From AP-15 sp963755435 (GTDB lineage Bacteria > Pseudomonadota > Alphaproteobacteria > ATCC43930 > CGMCC-115725), in NCBI GenBank assembly GCA_963755435.1, contig CAVWJX010000003.1, positions 992,001-1,056,000 of the forward strand: a DNA stretch of 64,000 nucleotides. The letters are read 5' to 3'. The notes below the pieces were generated by a model. It did no database searches and was not told the origin of the DNA. It was given only the letters and a program-made list of their open reading frames with translations. Positions 19,633 through 29,790 of the stretch are shown piece by piece. Within the stretch, counting starts at the first letter, position 1, and each line of letters starts with the position of its first letter. Both the position numbers and the translations under genes were made by a program.

Positions 19633-20371
19633 TCAGGGTCGCCTCGTGGCGTCGTCGCCGCCGGCGGGGCCGCCGGCCGCGTCGCCGGCCTCCCCGGCCG
19701 GTCCGCCGGCCGGCGCCGCCCCGGGCGGCTCGTCGCGCACCACGAAGCCCCCCTCGAATTCATTGTGCCCGAGGTGGAGCCCATAGGCCACGAGCGCCCG
19801 GCGCCGCGGAGGAGGAATGAGGAGTCGACCGCCGCCGTGGCTGCCGTCGAGCGAGACTTCCGTACTTCGGGCCCCGGTGAGAAGGCGAGCCCATCGAGGT
19901 CGAGCGGGGTCGGCGGCCACGGACGGCCGACCCAGCCAGCGCGTCCCAGCGGGGTCGTGCTCGATGATCTCCAGGGAGATCCGCCGCTTGCCGTTGCCCG
20001 AGAACGTCCGGTGGGCGATGTCCTTGGGAAGCAGCATCATGTCGCCGCTGCGGCCGGTCGTAGCTGCCGTAGGTCTCCGTGCCCTCCACTCCTTGAACTC
20101 CACCCGGACCACCGGCATCAGGTAAAACAGCAGTACGTCACAACGAAAGTTGGTGTTCCAGAATGGCAGGGCGTCGGCGGCGCCCGTGGACTCCCAGAAC
20201 ACCGCCGTCCCGACCTGGCCCACCTTCGTGGGTACGTGGGGGTGCATGTCGGCCGCGCCCCCCAGCGCAAGGATGTTCGTCACGTCGAACAACTCCGGAC
20301 TTCGGTCGATATCGGCGTGTCCTGGCACGACGGTCGGCCAGAGAAATCCGGATGAAGCCGGACAGGTCCAT
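19633..20371 (-). CDS. Cupin-fold protein, possibly a ring-cleavage-type or HGD-like enzyme
   Basis: Starts MDLSGFIRISL at ATG 20371 and, after a break near 20340, reads SPELFDVTNILALGG and NTNFRCDVLLFYLMPVVRVEFKEW. The stretch GDMMLLPKDIAHRTF resembles the end of a cupin metal-binding motif, with a His that could bind iron. From general fold features it looks like a homogentisate-dioxygenase-like or other cupin; I do not recognise a precise family. The C-terminal 35 residues are Gly/Ala/Pro-rich low-complexity sequence. Confidence 0.5.
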
Positions 20372-20377
20372 CGTTCT

Positions 20378-21661
20378 TCAGCGTTCGCGAGTCGGGCGTC
20401 GCATTGTTCCTTTCATTTCGTCTCCCACGCGGGCGGGCGGACAGTGCAGCCACTCATACGGCCCGAGGACCCACTCGACAGATCCGACCGCAGCCTCGTC
20501 CACCAGGTCCGGCCGCCCCACGAAGTAGTGCGTGGCTCCGGCGACCCCTGCAGCTCCTTCCGGGAATGCGGTACCGCGTCGAAGAGGGACTGGGCGTGGC
20601 TCGGGTAGCAGACTTCGTCTGCCGACCCGTACATCACGAAGACCGGACATCGACCCGGGCGGCGTGGACTCGGCCGTCGCCGTTGCTCTCGTCGAAGCTC
20701 CATTGGCTCAGCCAGGACCGAAGGGAGGCCTGGTGACCCAGGCTCACCGGGATATAGGTCGCGACCGAGGCGGGACCCCACGGCGTCGTGGCCTCCCGAT
20801 CAGAGGGGTCGATGGAGAGGTCAACCATGCGAGGGTCGGCCACCGTCCCGTGCACGGCGAAGGGAGGTCCCGTAGACCGCCCGGCGCCCCTCGAAGCCAA
20901 GATGGCCAGCTGTTCGTGAACCCAGGCGGTGATGCGACGGTTCCGGGCAACCTGCGCCGCCCGGTAACGAGTCGAGGAACACCGCATCAAAGGGAGGGCC
21001 GTTCGCGGCCAGGAACATGTCGAGAGAGGGAGGCGCTCCAGAGGACGCTGCTCGTCGGTAATAGCCGGATCGAACCACTCCGTGAAGACGATGGACCGAC
21101 CCGGGTGGGCCATGAGGAAGACCAGGCCGTCCGCGGGCGGCAGGTCGGCTTTGGTCAAATCAGGCGGATCGCCGGCGGGGTCGCCACGATCGTCGGGGAC
21201 TCCGGCCTGGCTCTCGTAGAGCGCCGCCAGACCACCACCGCCCGAATTCCCGACGAGCACGATCTTCTGGTACCCGTCGCCGCGCAGGTGACGGCATGCG
21301 CGGCCCCGATATCGAGCACGCAGTTCTCCATCAGCAAGCGAGGAGTCGTTTCCGACGTAGCGAGTGCAGAGGCCGATGGCATCGACGCCGCAATTCGCCA
21401 GGGAAGCCAGCATGTAGTGCCCGAGGAAGTTCGAGGCCGGGTGCACCACGATAATGGCCGTGTCTGCTGGGCCCTCTGTGCTGCTGGTGCCGGCTGGCCC
21501 AGATCCGCCCGGACGCCCGGGCGACACCTGAATAGACGTCCAATCCGGCTCCGGTGGCCATGGGGATGCCCGAACAGCTCGCCCACCGAGGGCTCAGTCG
21601 GCTGCGCCGTGCGGTGTGAAGCGCTGCCCGTCACCACCGTCCCCGTGCCGTGCTCAGCCAA
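20378..21661 (-). CDS. Alpha/beta hydrolase (frame-broken)
   Basis: Nucleophile elbow GNSGGGG (VLVGNSGGGGLAALYESQA), an early strand IIVVHPASNFLGHYML, and a late acid/His region, VFVMYGSADEVCYPSHAQSLF then GATHYFVGRP, together define an alpha/beta hydrolase with Ser, Asp and His in order. The TTG start at 21661 overlaps the stop of the upstream SDR gene. Breaks lie near 21560, 21340, 21175, 21055, 20985, 20830, 20665 and 20560. Probably an esterase or thioesterase of the cluster; substrate unknown. Confidence 0.7.
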
Positions 21662-22409
21662 TGTTCCTCCCTCCGTCGACGATCATCATCTGGCCGGTCA
21701 TGAAGCTCGACTCCTCGCTGGCCAAGAACAGCACCGCGGCGGCGATGTCGCCGGACTCCCCCATCCGGCCCGAGGGGATCCGCGTAGCGAGAAGTTCCGC
21801 GCTGTCCTCGTCGGCCATCACCGGCTCCGTTGCCGGGGTGCGGGTGAGTCCCGGACAGACCGCATTGCAGCGGATGCCTCGATCCGCCGAAATCGAAGGC
21901 CACGGCGCTGGTCAGCGACAGCACGCCTCCCTTCGCCGCCATGTAGGCGGCGAAGCGCGGGGAGACGACCACGCCCGCGGTGGAGCCGGTGTTGACGACG
22001 GAGCCGCCGCCGCTGGCGACATGGCCGGGATCGCAAACTTGCAGCCGAGGAATACGCCGGTGAGCGTCACCGCGATCGTCGGTCCCATTCCTCCTGGGGC
22101 GTTTCGACCACATTCGCTCAGCGGTGCCCAATATGCGTTGTTGTGAAGATGTGGAGCCGCCCGAAGGCGTCCACTGTCGCCGCAACCATGGCGCCACCGA
22201 ATCAGGGTCGGCGACGTCGGTGCGGATGAACCGCGCCTCGGCACGTCTCGCCGCTTCAGCAGTCCGACGTCTGGCGCCCGCCATCCTCGTCCAGATCGGC
22301 CACGATCACGGAGCGCCCTCGTCGGCGAACCGGCGCGCCACCTCGCGGCCGATGCCCGAGCCCGCCCCGGTCACAATGACGACCTTGTCTTTGAACCGCC
22401 GTCGACCAT
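21654..22409 (-). CDS. SDR-family oxidoreductase
   Basis: FKDKVVIVTGAGSGIG lies at the N-terminus after ATG 22409, with SVVNTGSTAG, the catalytic YMAAKGG, and the C-terminus SFMTGQMMIVDGGRNIG. A classical NAD(H)-type SDR of about 250 residues. Breaks occur near 22395, 22310, 22250, 22140, 22020 and 21880. The TGA overlaps the TTG of the hydrolase. Likely oxidises an alcohol intermediate of the cluster's substrate. Confidence 0.78.
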
Positions 22410-22492
22410 CGACCGGCGAGGACCCACTGCTCCCTTATTCCCTGATTTCCCCTGCGTCCTCGCTCTGTGGAGTGAGACATCGGCCGCGCCGC

Positions 22493-23257
22493 TCAGTCGT
22501 GCGCCCAACCCCCATCGACGTTGATGACCTGGCCGGTGACGAAGTCGGAGTCGTCGGAGATCAGGAACGCAACCGTCCCGACAAGGTCGCCGGGGGCCTC
22601 GGTCCGATGCATGCACTGCTCGTCCACGATCTGCGGAGGAGGGCGGCCTTCCGCTCGCCCACGTTCACACTGCCGCCGGTGGGGACCGGCGTGTAGCCCG
22701 GCGCCACCGCGTTGACCGTGATCTGTGCGGCCCCAGCTCCCGGGCGAGCGCCCGGGTGAGGCCCACCACGCCGCCCTTGGCGGCGATGTAGGGGACCATG
22801 CCCGTCGGGTAGCCCTTGGAGAAGCACGTCGACGAGATGTTCACGATCTTGCCCCGGCCGTGGTCCTTCATCCCCGGCACCACGGCCCGCGAGCACAGCC
22901 AGGTGCCCCCGGCGTTGACGGCGAGCACCCGGAGGAAATCCGCGTACGCCATGTCCTCGATGTCCGCCGGGGGGATGAACGCCCCACCGGCATTGTTGAC
23001 CAGCCCAACCACCGCGCCCTGCTCCTTGGCGACCGCACCGAACACGTCCGCCACGCTGTCCTCGTCCGTCACGTCCAGTGCCACGCCCTCGGCCCGGCCG
23101 CCGTCGGCCCGGGATCGCCTCGGCCGACTCGGTGGCCATCTCCCCGCGACGTCGGCCAGGACCACCCGGCGCCGCGCTCGCTGAGCCGGCGGCCGTAGGC
23201 CAGCCCCAGGCCCTGGGCCCCGCCGGTGACAACCACCACGCCCTCCACGGCGCCCAC
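22493..23257 (-). CDS. SDR-family oxidoreductase
   Basis: GTG start at 23257 directly follows the TAG of the UGSC gene (TAGTG). The cofactor motif TGGAQGLG, NNAGG, the SST...YIAAKGG catalytic region, and the C-terminus DFVTGQVINVDGGWAHD are all visible. Related to the downstream SDR but clearly distinct (different cofactor loop), so the cluster has two separate dehydrogenase steps. Breaks near 23170, 23110, 22725 and 22620. Confidence 0.8.
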
Positions 23258-23883
23258 TACCGGCCCGCCCCGGTACCGGCGGCGGCGGCGGTGCCGGCCG
23301 AGACGCCCGCGCCGGCCAGCCGGCCGCGCCGGCCGCGGCTGCGCCGGCCGAGAGCAGCTCGACCACGCGCCCGGCGATGCCGTCCGCCCGCGCCGCCAGC
23401 TCGTCCGCCGTGCACGAGCCCAACGGGTGCGGGATCACCGCCACCCCGTAGCCCGGGGCGCCCGCCGACGCCGCGGCGAGCGCCGCCGCAGTGACGAACT
23501 CCGTCGTGCAGAGGGCGGCCACCGGCACGCCCCGCTGCTCGAGCATCACGGCGTCGGCGATGCTGCAGGAACAGCACCCGGCGCAGTCGCCGACCCCGGT
23601 GACGACCACGTCGGCCTCCGCGACCAGCTCGTCCACGATGGCAGGCGGCGCCAGCCGGCCGATGGCCGGCTTGCGCCGCCACGTCGAGACCTCGAGGCCG
23701 GCGCCCGACCAGCCCGGCGACCAGCAACTCCAGCAGCCGGTCGCTATTGGGCTTGCCGTTGTCGAGCATGCCCAGCCGCAGGCCGGACGAGGGAGGCGGC
23801 CGGGGAGCCAGGTCTGGCGCGCTTCGGGTCCACCTCGTTCTCGGGACAGGACGTCAGGGTGTTCTGTGAGTCAAGGTGGTCAT
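23257..23883 (-). CDS. UGSC-family protein, Cys form
   Basis: About 208 residues from ATG 23883. The N-terminal LRLGMLDNGKPNSDRLLELL and the core DVVVTGVGDCAGCCSCSIAD, then EQRGVPVAALCTTEF and VAVIPHPLG, match the UGSC family, named for a Sec-Gly-Ser-Cys motif in some members. Here the equivalent is C-A-G-C, so no selenocysteine is needed. The redox-motif cysteines suggest thiol chemistry; the biochemical activity is not known to me. It sits between its usual large partner (upstream) and an SDR. Confidence 0.72.
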
Positions 23884-23911
23884 GGTGTCACGCTGCCTAT
23901 CCGACAGGCAT

Positions 23912-24962
23912 TCAGTTCGGTCTGTCCGAGCTCCCGGTGACGGGTTTCGACTCGTGGCCGCCCACCCAGGGCGGTACCACCGCCGAGTAGCCGTAGAGGT
24001 GGCCCCCCGCCACCAGCAGGACGATGTCCTCCGGCTGCTCCACGGCCCGGCGGAGCTCGTCTTCGTCGCCGGGCCGGGCTCGCCCTTGGCGCGGCCCGCC
24101 CGCTTGAGCTCGGCCATCGACTGCGGGCCGAGAGGTCGAAGAGCGCCTCGCACGGATCGGTCGCGGCCCATCCCGGCCCTCGCCATCACCCCGGCGTGGA
24201 GCGGTCCGAGGACCACGACGAAGCTCCCGCCCGTGTAGTGCGAGACCTTCATGGCGTCGGCGATGGTGCCGAGCACCGGCCCGGGCTCGGATGACCAGTC
24301 GTTGCGGGCGAAGATCGGCGCCTCCCCGGCGAAGACGGTCATCGCGCTCGCTTCGGCGGCAGACTGCGGTCGGCGTGCAAGGGCGACCATGGATTCCGCA
24401 GCGGGCTCTCGCCTATGCAGTAGCTGTACTTGCCGGAGTGGCCCATCGTGGCCTTGTCGACCACCCCTGGGGATGCCGCCGCAGAGGTTCTGGCAGACAC
24501 AGGCGGACGGCACGGCCGATCGTCGCGTTCGCCACGTGGCCCGAGCCGAACACGCTGAATCCGGTGTTGAGCCCCGAGCAGATCCGACCGCGGCCACCGC
24601 TCACGATCACCAGCGGGGCGGTGGCTCCGCTCACCGTCGTGCTGTGGAGGTTGTACTGGCTCCTCGTTCATCGCCCGCAAGCGCGGTCACGACCACGGGC
24701 AGGTACTCGGGCCGACAGCCGGCAGCCACCGCGTTCACGGCGATCTGCTCGACCGTGACGGTCCGCGACTGCTCGCGCAGGTTCACGACCACCTCGCCGG
24801 GTGGAGCCCGGAGGCGGCGATCGCCGTGGTCCACCAGCTCGACGGTGGGTGGGATGATCGGCAGGCCGTCGGACCAGCCGTTGACCTGGAACAGCTCCTG
24901 GCTGCTTCGGCGGGGCCGGCCACCTCGTGGCGGGGCGCCGAGAGGTCGAGCGTCGGACTCAT
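23912..24962 (-). CDS. Large partner protein of the UGSC family (unknown function)
   Basis: Starts at ATG 24962 (MSPTLDLSAPRHEVAGP). Recognisable conserved pieces are NGWSDGLPIIPPTVELV, VTVEQIAVNAVAAGCRPEYLP, VSGGRGRICSGLNTGFSVFG, HVANATIGRAVRLCL, and MGHSGKYSYCIGESP; the C-terminus reads EDIVLLVAGGHLYGYS. From memory this is a conserved protein that usually accompanies or is fused to a UGSC domain; no activity is assigned. Breaks near 24910, 24675, 24500, 24400, 24250 and 24060. It overlaps the VOC gene by ATGA. Confidence 0.62.
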
Positions 24963-25473
24963 GACCGTCGGCCGACCCGTGCTCGGCCAGCCAGGCGTCA
25001 ACGTCCTTCGTGGGCCTGCTCCGCGTCGTCGTCGCTGAAGGTGCGGTTCTGGTAGGTGAGTTCCAGCCGGATGCCGTTGGGATCGAAGAAGTACAGGGAC
25101 TTCCAGATACCCTCGTGGTCGACCGGGCCCAGGACCTCGACGTCGTGCTCCTTGAGGTGCCGCATGGCCGAGATGAGCTCCTCCTCGCTGTCGACCGACA
25201 TGGCGATGTGGCGGGCCCAGCGGGACGACGGTCTCGATGCTGCTTCCTTCGGCAGTCCCTCGATCTCGAAGAAGGCGAGCACGAACGATCCTTCATTTCG
25301 AAAAAGGTGTGGAGGAAGTGGTTCTTTCGCCGGTGCTCGGCACTTCCTCTGCCGTTGCGTAACTGATCAGGCGCATGCCCATGCACGTCGCGATAGAAGG
25401 CGATCGTCGCCGCGGTGTCCCAGGTGACGTACGCGGCGTGGTTGAGCCGCCGGGGGGTCACGAATTCGGTCAT
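24959..25473 (-). CDS. VOC-family (glyoxalase/dioxygenase fold) protein
   Basis: From ATG 25473: RRLNHAAYVTWDTAATIAFYRDV forms the first beta-alpha-beta unit, with the first metal-site His; MLAFFEIEGLP and HIAMSVDSEEELISAM follow, and LYFFDPNGIRLELTYQ gives the final Glu ligand. This is the vicinal-oxygen-chelate fold of extradiol dioxygenases, glyoxalases and epimerases. Breaks lie near 25370, 25310 and 25230. The end is inferred from ATGA overlap with the next gene. Confidence 0.72.
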
Positions 25474-26602
25474 GGTGCTGCCTCCAATGCGTGCTCGGTT
25501 GGTACTGGTCGATCGGGTCGCGGCGGCGTCCGCCGGGCGGGCGGGGACCGCTGCGCCGACCGTGGCGCCGGGGCCGTACGCGGCCGCCAGCTCCCAGACC
25601 GGCGTCGGCCCACCGGCGGTCCGACGGGCCGGGGGAAGACGATCGGGGTGTCCACGCCCGCGGCCCGGTAGCGGGCCACCTGCTCGGCGCACGCGTGCGG
25701 CGGCCCTGGGCCACGAACCTGTCCACCAGCTCGTCGGGGACCATGCCGGCCGCCGCCTCCCGGTGGCCGGCGGCCAGGCGGGCCTGCACCGCCGAGACCA
25801 GCTCCGGGTCGCCGGCCTCGCCGTAGAGGGCGCCGCGGCGTCGGGTGGAGCATGTAGTCCAGGACCACGTCGCGGGCCGCCGCCAGGGCCAGCTCGGCGT
25901 CGTCGCTCACGCAGCAGGGGATGACGCAGGCCACCTCGGGCTCCGGCAGGCCGGGGCTGCGGCGGGCCGCCGCCTCCCGCAGGTGCTGCAGGCGCCGTCC
26001 CACCGCCTCCACGGGGCAGAGGTTCAGGATCACCCCGTCGGCCACCCGCCCGGCCAGGCCCACCATCCCGTGCTGGAGCGCCGCGAGGTGGACGGGCACC
26101 GGCACCGGCACGTGCGGTCGAGCTCGAGGCCGTCCACCCGGAAGTAGGTGCCGTGCACGTGGACCGGGCCGCCGGCGCAGGTCTGGCGCACCACCTCCAC
26201 GTACTCGGCCATCCAGGCCACCGGCGACACCGGCGGCAGGCCGAGGCGCTCCTCGTTCAGGTGGGCGTTGGCCACGCCGAGGCCGAGCCGGAAGCGCCCG
26301 CCGGAGGTCTCCTGCAGGGCCATGGCGGTCATCGCCGCGACCACCGGCTGCCTGGCCCGCGCGTTGGCGACCGCCGTGCCCACGGCGATCGTGGTGGTCT
26401 CCGCCAGGAGGTGGTGGCAGATGGCCAGGGAGTCGGCCACGCGCTCAGCGATGTATACCGCCGCGAAGCCCGCCTCCTCGGCCTGGCGGGCGAGCCGGGC
26501 CAGGTCGGACCCGTGCGACCCGCTCCGGGTGGGCAGCGAGAGGGCGAGCCCGGCGCCCGTCGTCGCTGGTCCCATGCTTCCGTCGCCGCCGGCGAGCGCC
26601 AC
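25470..26602 (-). CDS. LLM-class flavin-dependent oxidoreductase
   Basis: Luciferase-like (F420 or FMN) monooxygenase fold: LARLARQAEEAGFAAVYIAE, AVGTAVANARARQP, FRLGLGVANAHLNEERLGL and the C-terminal VARYRAAGVDTPIVFP are typical. First gene of the minus-strand cluster, preceded by a divergent control region. Start is GTG 26602 or ATG 26574 (MGPATTGAGL). Breaks near 26118, 25840 and 25710. The stop overlaps the VOC ATG (ATGA). It may carry out the initial oxidation of the cluster's substrate. Confidence 0.82.
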
Positions 26603-26636
26603 GTCCCACCCCCTTTCCCGCGGAGACCGTAGGACC

Positions 26637-26694
26637 GAAAGACCTATCGTTCAAATAGCTCTTTCTTCGCTGTTACCGTCTTTTCTACCTATGG
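26637..26694. promoter_or_regulatory. Divergent control region: composite motif copy B plus 11-bp dyad
   Basis: CAAATAG (26652-26658) and CCTATGG (26688-26694) are 29 bases apart, the second copy of the composite motif. Overlapping it, GAAAGACCTAT (26637-26647) and ATAGCTCTTTC (26655-26665) form an inverted repeat with 10 of 11 positions matching and a 7-base spacer. The region lies 35 bases from the minus-strand LLM gene start and 80 from the plus-strand FAH gene, so it could control both. Confidence 0.55.
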
Positions 26695-26774
26695 TTTCAC
26701 GGCCCCTGCACGATGGCCGGCCAAATTGCATACTATCCATCCCCGACCCGATCGACCACCGAGGAGGCCCCCCG

Positions 26775-27776
26775 ATGAAGCTTGCCCGCTGGCGCCCGCC
26801 CCACGGCCGGGCCGGGCTGGGCGTGGTCGTGGATCCGGCGCTCGACGGGCCGGGTCCGGTGGGGATGGCCGACGTCACCGGGCTCGTCCCCGGCGCCCAC
26901 CTCCCGCTCGACCTGGCCCGCCTGCTCATGGCCGGCGGCGAGGCGGAGCTGCGGGCCGCCGTGCGCCGGGCGCCGCGGGTGGCGGTGGAGCCGGCCTGGC
27001 TCCTGGCGCCGGTCCCCCGGCCGGGCGCCTTCGTGGCCATCGGCTACAACTACCGAGCCCACGCCGAGGAGGTCGGCGCCCCGGCCGAGCCGGGGTTCCC
27101 CCTGTTCTTCCACAAGCACCCCTCGTGCGTGACCGGCCCCCGGTCCCCCATCCCCCTCCCCGGGGGCTGCCGTGCCCTCGACTACGAGGGCGAGCTGGCA
27201 CTCGTGGTGGGCCGTGCCTGCCGCGACCTGCCGGCGGCGCGGGCGCTCGAGGTGGTGGCCGGGTGGCTGGCCTGCGACGACGTGTCCGCCCGGGACTGGC
27301 AGGGCCAGAGCCCCACGGTCACCCTCGGGAAGTCCCACGAGGGGTTTGGCCCCCTCGGGCCCTGGCTGGTGACGCCGGACGAGGTCGGCGACCCGGGCGA
27401 CCTCTCGATCCGGTCCGCGGTGAACGGGGAGGCCCGCCAGGACGGGCGCACGTCGGCGATGGTGCACGACGTCCCCACCCAGCTCGCCGTCCTCAGCAGC
27501 CGCTGCACCCTCCGGCCCGGCGACGTGCTGACCACGGGCACGCCGGCGGGCAGCGCGCAGGGCATGGCCGAGCCGGCGTGGCTGGCCCCGGGGGACGTGG
27601 TGCGGGTGGAGGTCGAGGGCGTGGGCGTCCTCGAGAACGAGGTCGTGGCCCGGCCGCCCGTGCCCTGGGCCGAGGAGCTCCCGGTGGCGGGGACGCACGC
27701 CGGGGCCGCCGGGGCCGGGGCCGTGGCGGGCGCCGCGGGAAGCGCTGCGGAGAGCGCCGTGGGGGCGGCCCGGTGA
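26775..27776 (+). CDS. Fumarylacetoacetate hydrolase family protein
   Basis: FAH-fold hydrolase/decarboxylase. ATG 26775 follows GAGGAGG by 7 bases. The metal-binding core is clear: FVAIGYNYRAHAEE, CRALDYEGELALVVGR (the E...E pair), DVSARDWQ, and TLRPGDVLTTGTPAG. 333 residues, intact, with a 30-residue Gly/Ala-rich C-terminal tail. Family members hydrolyse acylpyruvates or decarboxylate 2-oxo-diacids. First gene of a four-gene coupled operon with a 2-hydroxyacid dehydrogenase, a kinase and an enolase paralogue. Confidence 0.87.
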   Translation: MKLARWRPPHGRAGLGVVVDPALDGPGPVGMADVTGLVPGAHLPLDLARLLMAGGEAELRAAVRRAPRVAVEPAWLLAPVPRPGAFVAIGYNYRAHAEEVGAPAEPGFPLFFHKHPSCVTGPRSPIPLPGGCRALDYEGELALVVGRACRDLPAARALEVVAGWLACDDVSARDWQGQSPTVTLGKSHEGFGPLGPWLVTPDEVGDPGDLSIRSAVNGEARQDGRTSAMVHDVPTQLAVLSSRCTLRPGDVLTTGTPAGSAQGMAEPAWLAPGDVVRVEVEGVGVLENEVVARPPVPWAEELPVAGTHAGAAGAGAVAGAAGSAAESAVGAAR

Positions 27777-28756
27777 GCGGCGCCGGTCCCGGAGCGGCCG
27801 GCGGCCGCAGGTGGCGAGTGCTCCTCACCGACCACCCCTGGCCGGGCACCGAGATCGAGTCCGCTGTCGTCCACGCCGCCGGCGGGGAGCTGGTGGACGG
27901 TGCGCCCGGCGACAGCCCCGAGGCGCTCCTCCGGCTCGGCGCCGACGTGGACGCCATCGTCACCTGCTGGGCCCAGGTGCCCCGGGCCCTGATCGAGGCC
28001 AGCCCCCGGCTGCGGGTGGTCAGCCGGCTCGGCGTGGGCGTGGACAACATCGACGTCCGGGCCGCCGCCGAGCGCGGGGTCACGGTGACCAGGGTGCCGG
28101 ACTACTGCGTGGAGGAGGTGTCCGACCACGTCGTGGCGCTCGTGCTCGACTGGGCCCGCGGCGTGTCGCGCCTCGACCGCGCCGTGCGGGCCGGGACGTG
28201 GGACCCGGGCTCGGTGCCGCTGCGCCGCGTGCGGGAGCTGGTGGCCGGGGTGTGGGGCACCGGCCGCATCGGCCTGGCCGCCGCCCGGAAGCTGGCCGCC
28301 CTCGGCTGCACCATCCTGCTGGACGACCGGAGGCCCGACCCGCGGCACGGCTTCCTGCAGGTGCCCGCAGCCGAGCTGCTGGCGCGGTCCGACGTGGTGA
28401 CGGTGCACGTGCCGCTGGCCGAGGCCACACGCGGCATGGTGGACGCCGCCGCGCTGGCGAGGATGCGGCCGGGGTCGCTCCTGGTGAACACCTCGCGGGG
28501 CGCGGTGGTGGATGCCCACGCCCTGGCGGCGGCGCTGGACGCCGGGCGGCCGGGCGCGGCGGCGCTGGACGTCCTGCCGGCGGAGCCGGAGGTGCCGCCG
28601 GGGCTCGCCGGCCGGGACGAGGTGGTGATCACGCCGCACGTCGCGTTCTCGTCCGTCCAGTCGGTGACCGAGCTCCGCCGGCGCGCCGTGGAGGACGCGG
28701 TCCGGGTGCTGCGGGGCGAGCCGCCGCGGGACCCGTACCCGGAGCCCGCGCCGTGA
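27773..28756 (+). CDS. D-isomer-specific 2-hydroxyacid dehydrogenase
   Basis: NAD(P)-dependent reductase of 2-oxoacids. SRLGVGVDNIDVRAA is the catalytic-domain motif with the substrate Arg region. The nucleotide motif reads VWGTGRIG. NTSRGAVVD provides the active-site Arg loop, and EVVITPHVAFSS the catalytic His. 327 residues, intact. GTG 27773 overlaps the FAH stop. It resembles phosphoglycerate or hydroxypyruvate reductases; the exact substrate is not visible. Confidence 0.87.
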   Translation: MSGAGPGAAGGRRWRVLLTDHPWPGTEIESAVVHAAGGELVDGAPGDSPEALLRLGADVDAIVTCWAQVPRALIEASPRLRVVSRLGVGVDNIDVRAAAERGVTVTRVPDYCVEEVSDHVVALVLDWARGVSRLDRAVRAGTWDPGSVPLRRVRELVAGVWGTGRIGLAAARKLAALGCTILLDDRRPDPRHGFLQVPAAELLARSDVVTVHVPLAEATRGMVDAAALARMRPGSLLVNTSRGAVVDAHALAAALDAGRPGAAALDVLPAEPEVPPGLAGRDEVVITPHVAFSSVQSVTELRRRAVEDAVRVLRGEPPRDPYPEPAP

Positions 28757-29790
28757 GCGCCGTGAGCGCGGCGGGCCGCGGCGGGCGCGGCGCCGGCCGA
28801 CGCGCTCGAGCTCGAAGCGCTGGCTGCGGGCGAGCGGGCGGATCGGCCCCCGGGCGCGGGTGGCGGTGCTGCGGGGCGGGGTGTCGTCTCTCGTGGCCGA
28901 GGTGGCCGAGGGCACGGACCACTGGGTGGTGAAGTCGCCGCTCTCCCGCCTCTCGGTGGCGGACGAGTGGCGGGTCAACCGCCGCCGCGGCGCCCACGAG
29001 GCGGCGGTCCTCGCCCACCTCGACGGCCGCCTCGGGCCGGCCCGCGTGCCCCGCCTCCGCTTCTTCGACGCCGAGCGCACGGTGCTGGGCGAGGAGCTGC
29101 GTGGCCGGCCCGCCCCCGGAGTGGCAGCCGGCCCCCGCCTACAAGGCGGAGCTGCTCGCCGGCCGGGCCCACCCACCGGTGGCGGCCGCCCTGGGGGCGG
29201 CGGCCGGCGTCCTCCACCGCACGCCGCCGCCGGCGGCCCTGGCCGGCGACGGCCCGAGGCAGCTCTTCGACGACCTCCGCCTCGACCCCTTCTACCGGGC
29301 CACGGCGGCTCGCCGCCCTGAGCTGGCGGACCTGCTGGGCGCGCTGGTCCGGGAGACGGCGGCCTACCCGGCGCGCCACCTGGTGCACGGCGACCTCTCG
29401 CCGAAGAACGTCCTCGTGGCGCCCGGCCCGCCGGTGCTGCTCGACTGGGAGGTGGTCCACGCCGGCGACCCGGCCTTCGACGTGGGCATGCTCTCCGCGC
29501 ACCTGTCGCTCAAGGCCCTCCGCGACCAGCCGGCGGCCGACCGGGCCGCCACGGTGGCCGCCCTCCGCGCCTTCTGGGACGCCTACGAGGGGCCGGCCGA
29601 CGCCGGCCGGTCGCTGCGCCACGCCGGCGCCGTGATGCTGGCCCGGCTCTTCGGCAAGTCCCCGGTGGACTACCTGGCGAGCCACGACGAGCGGGAGCGG
29701 GCGCGCTCGGTGGGGGAGCAGGCGCTGCGCGGGGGGCTGGGGGACGTGGGGGATCTCGCCCTCGCCGTGGAGCGGGCGGCCGGCCGGTGA
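28753..29790 (+). CDS. APH-fold small-molecule kinase
   Basis: Phosphotransferase of the aminoglycoside-phosphotransferase/choline-kinase fold. LVHGDLSPKNVLV is the catalytic loop (Asp as base, Asn binding metal) and VLLDWEVV stands where the DxD magnesium motif is expected, with Glu as the last residue. The glycine-loop and Lys region appears at VVKSP. Breaks near 28800-28830 and 29105. The GTG start overlaps the dehydrogenase stop and its own stop overlaps the enolase-like start. The neighbours (2-hydroxyacid dehydrogenase, enolase) suggest a hydroxyacid substrate such as glycerate rather than an antibiotic; this is inference. Confidence 0.75.
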
